This document shows, in pieces, positions 1-5,940 of a DNA stretch of 6,167 nucleotides. The stretch is from Filomicrobium sp. (GTDB lineage: Bacteria; Pseudomonadota; Alphaproteobacteria; Rhizobiales; Hyphomicrobiaceae). The notes beneath the pieces are model-generated. The model was not told where the DNA came from and ran no database searches. It saw only the letters and a list, made by a program, of their open reading frames with translations. The stretch is taken from the NCBI GenBank assembly GCA_030607105.1, contig JAUWFF010000083.1, positions 1-6,167 of the forward strand, given 5' to 3'. The position numbers and the translations under genes are program-made. Each line of letters starts with the position of its first letter. Position 1 is the first letter of the stretch.

Positions 1-1
1 G

Positions 2-1021
2 GTCAAGGCCGCCACCAATCCGCACGAAGTTCTGCTCGTGGCCGACAGCCTCACCGGTCAGGACGCCGTCAACACCGCCAAGGCTTTCGACAGCCGCATC
101 GGCATCACCGGCATCGTCCTGACCCGGGCGGACGGTGACGGACGCGGCGGCGCCGCGCTGTCCATGCGCGCTGTGACCGGCAAACCCATCAAGCTGCTGG
201 GCGTTGGCGAGAAGTGGGACGAACTGGAGGATTTCCACCCGGGACGCATCGCTGGCCGCATTCTCGGCATGGGTGACGTCGTCAGCCTTGTCGAAAAGGC
301 CGCTCAGACCATCGACACCGAGAAGGCCACCAAAATCGCGCAGAAAATGCGCAAGGGCGCCTTTGATCTGGAGGACCTGTCCGAGCAGCTCAAACAAATG
401 GAGCGTATGGGCGGGATGCAGGGCGTCATGGGCATGTTGCCGGGCATGGGCAAGATTAAGCCGCAGATCGGCGACATCGACGCCGGGGAGCAACTCTTTA
501 AGCGCCAGCGCGCGATTATCTCTTCGATGAAGCCGAAGGAACGCCGCGCCCCCAAAATACTTGACGCCAAACGCAAGCGCCGCGTTGCCGCTGGCTCCGG
601 CACCAGTGTCCAGGACATCAATAAGCTCCTCAAGATGCACCGTCAGATGGCCGACATGATGAAGGCTATGGGCAAGAGGGGCATGATGGGTAGGATGATG
701 GGAGGTATTGGCATGGGCGGCACAGCGGCTCCAAGTGAAGCCGAGATGGCCTCCATGCAGCAGGAACTGGCAAGCCTCGATCCCAAGGCCCTCGAACAAC
801 TCCCGCCTGAACTCCGAGACCAGCTTTCTCCGGCGGGTGGCGGCCCGGCAAAGGCCGCCAAATCTCCATCACTTCCCGGTCTCGGCGGCACCTCTCCAGG
901 AGGTCTTCTCCCAGGTCTCGGCGGTACTGGCCTTCCAGCAGGTGGCTTGCCTAGCCTCCCCGGCATGCCCGTCGCGGGACGCGGAGGCAAGTCTGCCCGC
1001 AAGAAGAAGAAGAGGAAGTAG
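2..1021 (+). CDS. ffh: Signal recognition particle protein Ffh, 5'-truncated by the window
   Basis: Ffh is the GTPase of the bacterial signal recognition particle. It binds 4.5S RNA and signal sequences of nascent membrane proteins and delivers them to FtsY. The frame is open from base 2, so the gene begins outside the window; a GTG at 38 is internal and not the start. About 339 codons are visible. The end of the G domain is clear: the NPHEVLLVADSLTGQDAVN stretch, the G4 guanine-specificity motif as TRAD (bases 122-133) followed by GDGRGGAALS, then FHPGRIAGRILGMGD. The M domain follows, with a Met/Gly-rich finger loop near 412-462 and the RNA-binding motif SGTSVQDINKLLK at 596-634. After the Met-rich helix there is a C-terminal extension of about 100 residues with Pro-Leu-Gly repeats ending in KKKKRK. 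The N domain and the G1-G3 motifs lie outside. Next comes rpsP after 100 bases. Identity is certain. Confidence 0.97.
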   Translation, partial: VKAATNPHEVLLVADSLTGQDAVNTAKAFDSRIGITGIVLTRADGDGRGGAALSMRAVTGKPIKLLGVGEKWDELEDFHPGRIAGRILGMGDVVSLVEKAAQTIDTEKATKIAQKMRKGAFDLEDLSEQLKQMERMGGMQGVMGMLPGMGKIKPQIGDIDAGEQLFKRQRAIISSMKPKERRAPKILDAKRKRRVAAGSGTSVQDINKLLKMHRQMADMMKAMGKRGMMGRMMGGIGMGGTAAPSEAEMASMQQELASLDPKALEQLPPELRDQLSPAGGGPAKAAKSPSLPGLGGTSPGGLLPGLGGTGLPAGGLPSLPGMPVAGRGGKSARKKKKRK

Positions 1022-1121
1022 CACGAAGCGGTCGCGCGGTGGCCGCTCGGCTCTCCGGTAATGACAAACCATCAGCCAAAGATCACTCAAACTGAAAGAC
1101 ACAGACGAAAGGACGAAGAGC

Positions 1122-1517
1122 TTGTCAGTCAAAATCAGATTAGCCCGAGGCGGCTCCAAGAAGCGGCCCTACTACTACATCGTCGCCGCCAATTCCCGCT
1201 CCCCGCGTGATGGCCGCTACATCGAACGCATCGGCACCTATAACCCGATGCTGCCGAAGGATTCCGAGGATCGTGTCAACCTCAACACCGAGCGCATCCA
1301 ACACTGGCTATCGGTAGGTGCGCAGCCGACCGACCGCGTCGCCCGCTTTCTTGATGCCGCCGATATCCTGAAACGCGAGGCCCGCAACAATCCCAACAAG
1401 GCCAAGCCCAAGAAGAAGGCTCAAGAGCGCCTTGCCGCCGAGGAAGAAAAGAAGCGTGAAGCCCAAGAAGCTGCCGCCGATGGCGGCGAGGGCGATGCCC
1501 CGGCAGCCGAAGCATAG
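1122..1517 (+). CDS. rpsP: 30S ribosomal protein S16
   Basis: S16 is a small-subunit ribosomal protein that binds 16S rRNA and helps assemble the body of the 30S subunit. The 131-residue product opens with [20 protein letters not shown], then the conserved [16 protein letters not shown] stretch and a [20 protein letters not shown] region, all diagnostic of S16. The core ends near residue 85. The rest is a Lys/Glu/Ala-rich, probably disordered tail ending in an acidic Ala-rich segment; such tails are common in alphaproteobacterial S16 and absent from the roughly 82-residue E. coli protein. The start is TTG: an AGGA at 1110-1113 lies 8 bases upstream, and no ATG or GTG fits the conserved N-terminus. 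It follows ffh by 100 bases in the same direction, as in many bacteria. A strong terminator follows the stop, and rimM/trmD/rplS are not downstream. Confidence 0.97.
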   Translation: MSVKIRLARGGSKKRPYYYIVAANSRSPRDGRYIERIGTYNPMLPKDSEDRVNLNTERIQHWLSVGAQPTDRVARFLDAADILKREARNNPNKAKPKKKAQERLAAEEEKKREAQEAAADGGEGDAPAAEA

Positions 1518-1562
1518 GCATAAAAAACTAAACGCCCCTTGCACAACTCGCTGCAATTGAAC

Positions 1563-1592
1563 AGCCGCGGCCAGTCTCTGGCGGCGGCTTTT
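1563..1592 (+). terminator. Rho-independent terminator after rpsP
   Basis: A 12-base arm at 1563-1574 (AGCCGCGGCCAG) pairs with 1578-1589 (CTGGCGGCGGCT) with a single G-G mismatch and a three-base TCT loop, followed by a short T run (1589-1592). It lies 46 bases after the rpsP stop and should end the ffh-rpsP transcript before rlpA. Confidence 0.8.
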
Positions 1593-1632
1593 CTGATTGC
1601 GCTATGGCGAACTCTAAAATCCTAACGGTTTT

Positions 1633-1655
1633 GGTAAGGTTTCATTCACCCTACC
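1633..1655. promoter_or_regulatory. Imperfect dyad in the rpsP-rlpA gap, possible operator
   Basis: GGTAAGG (1633-1639) and CCCTACC (1649-1655) form an inverted repeat with one mismatch, separated by nine bases. It sits in a locally AT-richer stretch about 155 bases upstream of rlpA and after the rpsP terminator. No convincing -35/-10 pair was found between it and rlpA. It may be a regulator site or chance. Confidence 0.2.
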
Positions 1656-1808
1656 GCTCAAAAATCTCCGTGCCTTCAACATCCTGTTTCCCAATTCCGT
1701 GTTCACTGAGCGTACATGATTAACTCCATAAGCACTTGACCAAAGGGCCGAGAACAACCGGCAGGGATAAGCACCGGAGTAAGTGGTGGCGGTCGGAGGT
1801 GAGGGAAG

Positions 1809-2381
1809 ATGCGTGACGGCGGATGTGGACTAAAACGGCAGAAGATAATCAGGGCCATCGGTATGAGCATTGTTATCGCCGTGGCTTTGTCGGCGGCCGG
1901 TTGCTCCACCACGTCGGTCAGCAGCGGCTTCCCGCCGTCTTATACTGGGACCAACGCAAGCCCTCGTGTCTGGAGCGGTTCTGGCCATGTCCCCACAAGA
2001 CGAGGCACCTACAAACTCGGTAAGCCCTACAAGGTCGCCGGTCGCACTTATGTACCGCGTCACGATCCCTACTACGATCGCACAGGCACGGCCTCCTGGT
2101 ATGGTGACGACTTCCACGGCCGCCTGACTTCGAACGGCGAGGTATTCGACATGCATCGCCCGACGGCGGCCCACCCGACACTCCCGCTGCCGTCACTGGT
2201 ACGCGTTACGAACCTCGAAAACGGCCGTTCCGCGGTTTTGCGCGTCAACGACCGCGGACCGTTTGTCGCCAACCGCATTATTGATCTCTCGCGTGCGGCC
2301 GCCGACAAACTTGGCTTTCGCAGACAAGGCACCGCCCGCGTACGCGTAACCTATGTCGGCTCTGCTTCGCTCGGCAGCTAA
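1809..2381 (+). CDS. rlpA: RlpA-family septal-ring lytic transglycosylase, lipoprotein without SPOR domain
   Basis: RlpA proteins are outer-membrane lipoproteins; the characterised Pseudomonas enzyme cleaves glycan strands lacking stem peptides during septation. The 190-residue product starts with a basic n-region and a hydrophobic segment (about residues 13-30), then a lipobox-like AAGC with the acylated Cys at residue 32. After a linker rich in Ser/Thr/Pro/Gly comes the double-psi beta-barrel domain (about 92-183), with GTASWYGDDFHGRLTSNGE and VNDRGPF. Glu111, His122 and Asp148 fit, in identity and in spacing as I recall it, the catalytic residues of Pseudomonas RlpA. The C-terminal SPOR domain of E. 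coli and Pseudomonas RlpA is absent; this short form is common in alphaproteobacteria. The start is ATG with GGAGGTGA at 1795-1802. An internal Met19 would remove the n-region and is less likely. It is transcribed apart from rpsP and converges on the iron-binding protein gene. Confidence 0.94.
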   Translation: MRDGGCGLKRQKIIRAIGMSIVIAVALSAAGCSTTSVSSGFPPSYTGTNASPRVWSGSGHVPTRRGTYKLGKPYKVAGRTYVPRHDPYYDRTGTASWYGDDFHGRLTSNGEVFDMHRPTAAHPTLPLPSLVRVTNLENGRSAVLRVNDRGPFVANRIIDLSRAAADKLGFRRQGTARVRVTYVGSASLGS

Positions 2382-2389
2382 GAAAAAAG

Positions 2390-2417
2390 AGGCCCGCCGA
2401 TCGAAATCGACGGGCCT
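2390..2417. terminator. Hairpin terminator shared by two convergent genes
   Basis: Arms 2390-2401 and 2406-2417 pair over 12 positions with one C-A mismatch and a CGAA loop. On the minus strand the hairpin is followed by C then six T (complement of A at 2383-2388), a good terminator for the iron-binding protein gene. On the plus strand only three T follow (2417-2419), so it is weaker for rlpA, whose stop lies 8 bases before the hairpin. Confidence 0.8.
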
Positions 2418-2454
2418 TTCGCGAACGTCATCGACTAGCGGCAGATCTTCCTGA

Positions 2455-3510
2455 TCAGCTCTGCGGACCCAGGTCGAACTGTACCTTGTCCATGATCTCC
2501 GACGCCTTCGAGCTGTTCTTGGCGATATCCTCAAGCGCGATCTTGTCGGCTTTCATCTCTCCCCAGCTCGCAACGCGCTCGGAAGTCGGCACGCCCTCTT
2601 TCAGCGGATACTCGTTTACAATCTCGGCATAGATCTTCTGTCCCTCATCGGAGGTGAGGAATTCAATCAGCCTCAGACCTGCCGCCTTGTGTGGCGCATG
2701 CTTCGCCAGGACCGCGCCCGAGATGTTGACGTGCGTTCCGCGACCGTCGGCGTTCGGAAACAACAGCTTGACCGACTCCGCCCACTTCTGCTGCTCAGGC
2801 TTCTTCGTGTTTTTCTGCATCGCAGCCATATAATAGCTGTTGCCGATCGCGAGATCACACTCACCCGAATAGATGCCTTTGACCTGGGCACGGTCATTAC
2901 CCGCCGGCTTTCGGGCCAGGTTAGACTTCAGGCCCAGGGCCCATTTTTCCGCCTTTTCCGGGCCGAGGTGCGAGACGATGGAGGCAAGCAGCCCAATGTT
3001 GTAATAGTGCTGGCCCGACCGCGAGCAGATCTTACCCTTCCACTTCGGATCGGTGAGGTCCTCGTAATTTATGGTGTCCTGCTTCACCCGATCCTTTGAT
3101 GCGTAGATGAGCCGGGCACGCTGCGACAAACCGATCCAGTTGCCTTCTGGGTCTCTGTAACGAGCGGGGATATTGGCGTCGACTTCGGCCGACTTGACCG
3201 GTTGCGCGATGCCCTTCGCTTCGGCGTCGGCGAGACGCTTGATGTCAACGGTCAAGAGCACGTCGACGGGGCTGTTCCGCCCCTCTGCGGCGGCACGCTC
3301 AACAAGGCCCTTCTTGGCAAAAACCACATTGGCCTTGATGCCGGTTTTCTTTGTGAAGGCTTCGAGTAGTGGCTTGATCAGCCCGGGCTCGCGATAAGAG
3401 TAAATGTTAACCTGTTGGGCAGCCTGCGCATTCGGAAAAAAAACACTCATAAGAGCCACGCCGGATGCAAGTACAAAGGCGCCTGCCACAGCGCCGCGTC
3501 TTAGAGTCAT
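2455..3510 (-). CDS. Fe(III) ABC transporter periplasmic substrate-binding protein (FbpA/FutA type)
   Basis: This family captures ferric iron in the periplasm and passes it to an inner-membrane permease and ATPase. The 351-residue product has an N-terminal signal peptide: basic MTLRR, a hydrophobic core, and a likely signal peptidase I site after AQA (residue 30). The mature part begins with VNIYSYRE, the typical first strand of this family. Further family features are SQRARLIYAS (129-138), the RSGQHYYNIGLLAS segment (164-177) and GNSYYMA (223-229). Tyr37 or Tyr39, Tyr169/170 and the Tyr226-Tyr227 pair are the probable iron ligands by family analogy. Length is normal. The ATG has a close Shine-Dalgarno (GGAGGA, complement of 3515-3520) four bases upstream. 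The stop is followed by a terminator and no permease or ATPase gene is adjacent, so its partners must be elsewhere. Irr-box-like palindromes lie upstream. Iron specificity is inferred from family and context. Confidence 0.92.
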   Translation of the reverse strand: MTLRRGAVAGAFVLASGVALMSVFFPNAQAAQQVNIYSYREPGLIKPLLEAFTKKTGIKANVVFAKKGLVERAAAEGRNSPVDVLLTVDIKRLADAEAKGIAQPVKSAEVDANIPARYRDPEGNWIGLSQRARLIYASKDRVKQDTINYEDLTDPKWKGKICSRSGQHYYNIGLLASIVSHLGPEKAEKWALGLKSNLARKPAGNDRAQVKGIYSGECDLAIGNSYYMAAMQKNTKKPEQQKWAESVKLLFPNADGRGTHVNISGAVLAKHAPHKAAGLRLIEFLTSDEGQKIYAEIVNEYPLKEGVPTSERVASWGEMKADKIALEDIAKNSSKASEIMDKVQFDLGPQS

Positions 3511-3588
3511 GATGTCCTCCAGTCGACGGGGGTCAAGGCCCTGCCACGGATAATGTCACGAGATGCCAGCAATTGCGACCGGCTCTTC

Positions 3589-3617
3589 TAGTGAAACCTT
3601 GAGGTCACACAAGTCAA
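3589..3617 (-). promoter_or_regulatory. Possible sigma70-type promoter of the iron-binding protein gene
   Basis: On the minus strand TTGACT (complement of 3612-3617) is a good -35 element. Seventeen bases further is TCACTA (3589-3594), a poor -10 match. A weak -10 with an upstream regulator site would suit an activator-dependent promoter. The transcript would have a leader of about 70 bases before the ATG at 3510. Confidence 0.3.
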
Positions 3618-3633
3618 TACTCTACTTTACATT

Positions 3634-3681
3634 TTTAGAAGCAGTAGAACTATTCTAATTTTACATTGGAACAATTCTAAA
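3634..3681. promoter_or_regulatory. Cluster of Irr-box (ICE)-like palindromes
   Basis: The Irr box of Hyphomicrobiales is, as I recall it, TTTAGAA-N3-TTCTAAA. Three overlapping or adjacent matches are seen. A perfect left half TTTAGAA lies at 3634-3640. A perfect core palindrome TAGAA-CTA-TTCTA lies at 3645-3657. TTGGAA-CAA-TTCTAAA at 3666-3681 has a perfect right half. The second and third are centred 22 bases apart, about two helical turns, so two dimers could bind the same face. All lie upstream of the candidate -35 of the ferric-binding protein gene, about 70 and 92 bases before its estimated transcription start. That position suits activation under iron limitation. Confidence 0.6.
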
Positions 3682-3795
3682 TTACAGCTAAGCGGTATTT
3701 CTGCTCACGAGTACACAACAAATTCTTCCGTGCTTAGTTTTACCAGAAGGGACACTTAGGTTTCTGTTGCCATATGAGAGGCCGTCTCGCTATGG

Positions 3796-4026
3796 TTAAT
3801 CCCTGCAAGCAGAAAGGGCGCGCAGTGGATTCGGGGCTCCCAACGGTCGGTCTCCGGCACTCCGGAAGTTGCCGCTATCCACTCTTAGGCTTGTTTCAAA
3901 CAACGCAACTCCATCATCGACCATCTCACGTCGGATCAGCTTTGATGGCGCCGCGGTCAGCCAGTCCAAACCGGCCCAACCTGTTCCACGCATGCCCTCA
4001 ACGAGGACGCCTTCTGTCCCCTCCAT
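3796..4026 (-). CDS. Unrecognised short reading frame, possible small protein or gene remnant
   Basis: A 76-codon frame runs from ATG (4024-4026) to TAA (3796-3798). The open frame extends back to about 4083, giving up to roughly 95 codons, but that part has no ATG. The translation looks protein-like in parts (GTGWAGLDWLTAAP, then RREMVDDGVALFETSLRV). The opposite strand shows the Ser/Pro/Thr-rich shadow that real genes in this window also cast. Against it, there is no good Shine-Dalgarno before the ATG, no family is recognised, and the last 20 residues look non-coding. It could be a decayed piece of a regulator or enzyme, a genuine small protein, or chance. Confidence 0.2.
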   Translation of the reverse strand: MEGTEGVLVEGMRGTGWAGLDWLTAAPSKLIRREMVDDGVALFETSLRVDSGNFRSAGDRPLGAPNPLRALSACRD

Positions 4027-4123
4027 CCAAAATGATCCCGCGCATAGAGCGATCAGACGTCTTCCGTCTCGGACGGCAAGACCCTAACGGCATCGGGTTC
4101 GCGAGGATCGATGCCGAGGTTCA

Positions 4124-4924
4124 ATGCTCCTAGAACAGTTGACACTTTCAGGCCCGGTGTTGATGGCCATTTGCGGCTTCGGCGTCGGCCTCCTGGTTGG
4201 GATGACGGGCGTCGGAGCTGGCGCGCTGACCACACCGCTGCTGATTTCCGGATTCGGGGTCGCACCAACGGTAGCCGTCGGCACGGACCTACTGTTCGCG
4301 GGTCTGACCAAGGCAAGCGGGGCTTGGCGCCACCATCGACTTGGCCACGTCAACTGGAACATCTTCACGGCATTGGCAATTGGCAGCATCTCGGCAGCAT
4401 CGCTGACTCTTATGGCCATCTACTATTTCGAGACCAAACAGGCCGCCCTCGGCGAGACGATCCAGGTCGTCCTTGCCGGAACGCTGGTGCTGAGCGCCAT
4501 CGCAGTGCCTCTTATTCCGGTATTGATCGTCAGAAGCGTGAAGGCCCACTCAAGTCTGGTCCGGGTGCGGCCGTTTTGGACTGTGCTCATGGGCCTCGTC
4601 CTGGGCGTGATCGTCACTTTGACCTCTGTCGGAGCCGGCGCCATCGGCGTTGCGATACTGACCTTGCTCTACCCGATGCTGCGCGCCCGCCAAATTGTCG
4701 GAACCGATATCGTGCACGCCGTCCCCCTGACCCTTCTGTCGGGGCTTGGACATCTCTCCATCGGCAATTTCGACTTTGCCATTTTGGGCGCCTTGCTGAT
4801 AGGCTCGTTGCCGGGAATCATGACCGGAGCTCGACTGACCTCCAAGGTACCCGACTGGCTTTTGCGCTTGATCCTCGCGATTGTGCTGGCGACTTCGGCT
4901 TATCTCGTCATCATCACGTTATGA
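4124..4924 (+). CDS. TauE/SafE-family integral membrane permease
   Basis: Members of this family (formerly DUF81) are inner-membrane proteins implicated in export or uptake of sulfite, sulfoacetate and other organic anions; the substrate cannot be told here. The 266-residue protein is strongly hydrophobic with about seven to eight likely membrane segments. It shows the family's internal duplication. GVGAGAL at 29-35 and SVGAGAI at 168-174 each follow a Gly-rich helix. About 23 residues later come GTDLLFAGLTKASGA (53-67) and GTDIVHAVPLTLLSG (193-207), each followed by a short His-containing loop (HHRLGHVNW, GHLSIGNFDF). Length is normal. The ATG is preceded by GAGG (4116-4119) four bases upstream. 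It stands alone: the next plus-strand gene starts 216 bases later and nothing nearby points to sulfur or taurine metabolism. Confidence 0.9.
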   Translation: MLLEQLTLSGPVLMAICGFGVGLLVGMTGVGAGALTTPLLISGFGVAPTVAVGTDLLFAGLTKASGAWRHHRLGHVNWNIFTALAIGSISAASLTLMAIYYFETKQAALGETIQVVLAGTLVLSAIAVPLIPVLIVRSVKAHSSLVRVRPFWTVLMGLVLGVIVTLTSVGAGAIGVAILTLLYPMLRARQIVGTDIVHAVPLTLLSGLGHLSIGNFDFAILGALLIGSLPGIMTGARLTSKVPDWLLRLILAIVLATSAYLVIITL

Positions 4925-5140
4925 CAGGCTAATCATTTCATTGCCGAAATCCATTTAGCCCCAGTCGCGGCGCCCCGTACGCATCCACATGCTCCCCACA
5001 GATCGGCCGACCACCTGGACGAACAGCGGCGAATCACAACACCCTGCAAGTGATCGCCGGCCGACTGGTTTCATTCGTATTCAGCCGCATCGCAGTTCAA
5101 GCGTCTGTAACAGCAGAATTCGAAGTAGGGACCTGTACCG

Positions 5141-5617
5141 ATGGCCATCGACGCGCTCGTTAAACCGTTGCTTCAGATCGCAATTTTCCGCGGCTTGAAA
5201 CCTCTGCAGATCACCGAGATAGCGCGCCGTGCCGAACGAATTGTCTTTCGGCCGGGCGAAACCATCATCGAGGAGGATTGCATCGGTGATGCAGCCGTCT
5301 TGATTGTCTCCGGAGACGCTGTGCGCGTATCCGGCCCTGAACACGCAGGCAGCCCGGAACCAGTGGTACCCGGTTCATTGGTCGGCGAAATGGCGATGCT
5401 GGTGGAGAGCATTCATTCCTCGACGGTGGTCGCGCGCGGAAACGTCAGAGCCATGCGGATCAACCGCAGCGAACTGCTGCATCAGATGGAGCAGGATCCC
5501 ACACTGGCCGACCACTTCCTGGAGCGCATCTCTGGCCGCCTTAGGTTACTCGCGGAGGACCTAAGGGCTGCCGACCGGGCGCTTGATAAATGCGGCGCGA
5601 GCGCGAACTTGCACTAA
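5141..5617 (+). CDS. Stand-alone cyclic-nucleotide-binding-fold (Crp-type) protein without HTH
   Basis: The 158-residue product is a single Crp-type beta-roll domain (about residues 12-115) followed by a helix (about 117-150) that in Crp would be the dimerisation helix. It then ends, with no helix-turn-helix, so it is not a DNA-binding regulator by itself. Family marks are FRGLKPLQITEIARRAE, RPGETIIEEDCIGDAAVLIVSG and the phosphate-binding cassette region GSLVGEMAMLVESIHSST (78-95). Glu83 of the cassette is kept. By alignment with Crp (GEL...ERSA), the Arg that contacts the cyclic phosphate is replaced by Ser93 (local sequence HSST). It may bind another ligand, none, or act through a partner protein. 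The start ATG has AGTAGGGA at 5125-5131, nine bases upstream. Neighbours give no functional hint. Fold assignment is firm; function is unknown. Confidence 0.88.
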   Translation: MAIDALVKPLLQIAIFRGLKPLQITEIARRAERIVFRPGETIIEEDCIGDAAVLIVSGDAVRVSGPEHAGSPEPVVPGSLVGEMAMLVESIHSSTVVARGNVRAMRINRSELLHQMEQDPTLADHFLERISGRLRLLAEDLRAADRALDKCGASANLH

Positions 5618-5618
5618 T

Positions 5619-5662
5619 CGTCATGTTGCATTGCTGCAATTCGCGCTAGCAATCTTATGACG
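5619..5662 (+). repeat. Inverted repeat just after the cNMP-fold gene
   Basis: CGTCAT (5619-5624) pairs with ATGACG (5657-5662), and inside it TTGC (5626-5629) pairs with GCAA (5649-5652). It begins one base after the stop codon. No T run follows, so it is not a classical intrinsic terminator, but the RNA hairpin could protect the 3' end or mark a factor-dependent stop. Confidence 0.35.
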
Positions 5663-5793
5663 CCGCATTGACCTGAAACGTGGTTACTTTACTCCAAATG
5701 CTGAACTCGGAGTGGATGGCATTCTGAACGGAGTTCGAGACCTGCCCAGATGTTGCCAACAACAATGGCGACCTTATCTGGAGTTAGTATTCC

Positions 5794-5833
5794 AAAAAGG
5801 GAAACGCCCAGCCTCGGGGGGAGAGACTGGGCG
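5794..5833 (-). terminator. Intrinsic terminator of the candidate small RNA
   Basis: On the minus strand CGCCCAG pairs perfectly with CTGGGCG, loop of 15 bases with an inner CTC/GAG that can narrow it to a C-rich loop, followed directly by TTTCCCTTTTT. On the plus strand the same hairpin is followed by CTGGCG and no T run, so it acts only leftwards. Confidence 0.65.
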
Positions 5834-5935
5834 CTGGCGCTCTCGCGCGTGATGCCGGGAGGGAAGCCGGCATCTCAGGCAGCGTCTTCGGCTAGACGGG
5901 GGGCACTACCGATTTGAGTATGACGTGCCTGACTG
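5794..5935 (-). ncRNA. Candidate small regulatory RNA with C-rich hairpin loops
   Basis: On the minus strand, a good promoter is followed by about 142 bases of compact structure and a terminator, with no reading frame of note. In transcript order: a stem TCAGGCA/TGCCTGA (5926-5932 with 5875-5881) encloses a small hairpin CGTCT/AGACG (5894-5898 with 5883-5887) and a free run of six C (5898-5903). Next, abutting it, is a perfect 8-bp hairpin GATGCCGG/CCGGCATC (5867-5874 with 5851-5858) with loop CTTCCCTC. Then comes a possible GCGC-GAGA-GCGC tetraloop. Last is the terminator stem CGCCCAG/CTGGGCG (5827-5833 with 5805-5811), whose loop contains six C, followed by TTTCCCTTTTT. Exposed CUUCCCUC and CUCCCCCC could pair with Shine-Dalgarno sequences, as known for CUCCC-loop sRNAs of alphaproteobacteria (alpha-r14/suhB and 'cuckoo' type). 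Family membership is inference; 5' end is estimated from the promoter. Confidence 0.6.
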
Positions 5936-5940
5936 TTCTC

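Larger units (their letters stand above)
3511..4123. other. 613-base interval without a confident gene
   Basis: The right-hand gene runs away to the right and the left-hand gene away to the left, so both promoters should lie here. Bases 3511-3690 hold the leader, candidate promoter and Irr-box cluster of the iron-binding protein gene; 3600-3690 is strikingly AT-rich for this window. Bases 3690-3795 show nothing I recognise. Bases 3796-4083 contain a weak minus-strand reading frame listed separately, and an imperfect hairpin at 4061-4080 (CCGTC/GACGG with flanking CTT/AAG and one bulged base). No convincing promoter for the TauE/SafE gene was found. Confidence 0.6.

Noticed and set aside
38..40. 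GTG as the start of ffh
   Set aside because: The frame is open and conserved Ffh sequence (NPHEVLLV) continues upstream to base 2, so the GTG codes an internal valine.
1022..1121. A terminator or separate promoter between ffh and rpsP
   Set aside because: Only an imperfect AGCGG/CCGCT stem near 1026-1047 without a T run was found, and no -35/-10 pair; co-transcription is the simpler reading.
3774..4133. A 119-codon plus-strand frame in the large gap
   Set aside because: The translation is low in hydrophobic pattern and rich in Arg, Ser, Pro and His, no Shine-Dalgarno precedes it, and it runs into the start of the TauE/SafE gene.
4111..4932. A 273-codon plus-strand frame overlapping the TauE/SafE gene
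   Set aside because: Its translation is Arg/Pro/His-rich with no domain, whereas the frame starting at 4124 gives a clear duplicated membrane protein with a good Shine-Dalgarno; this is a frame shadow.
5805..5874. The two hairpins read as plus-strand elements with G-rich loops
   Set aside because: On the plus strand there is no T run after them and no promoter before them, while the minus strand has both.
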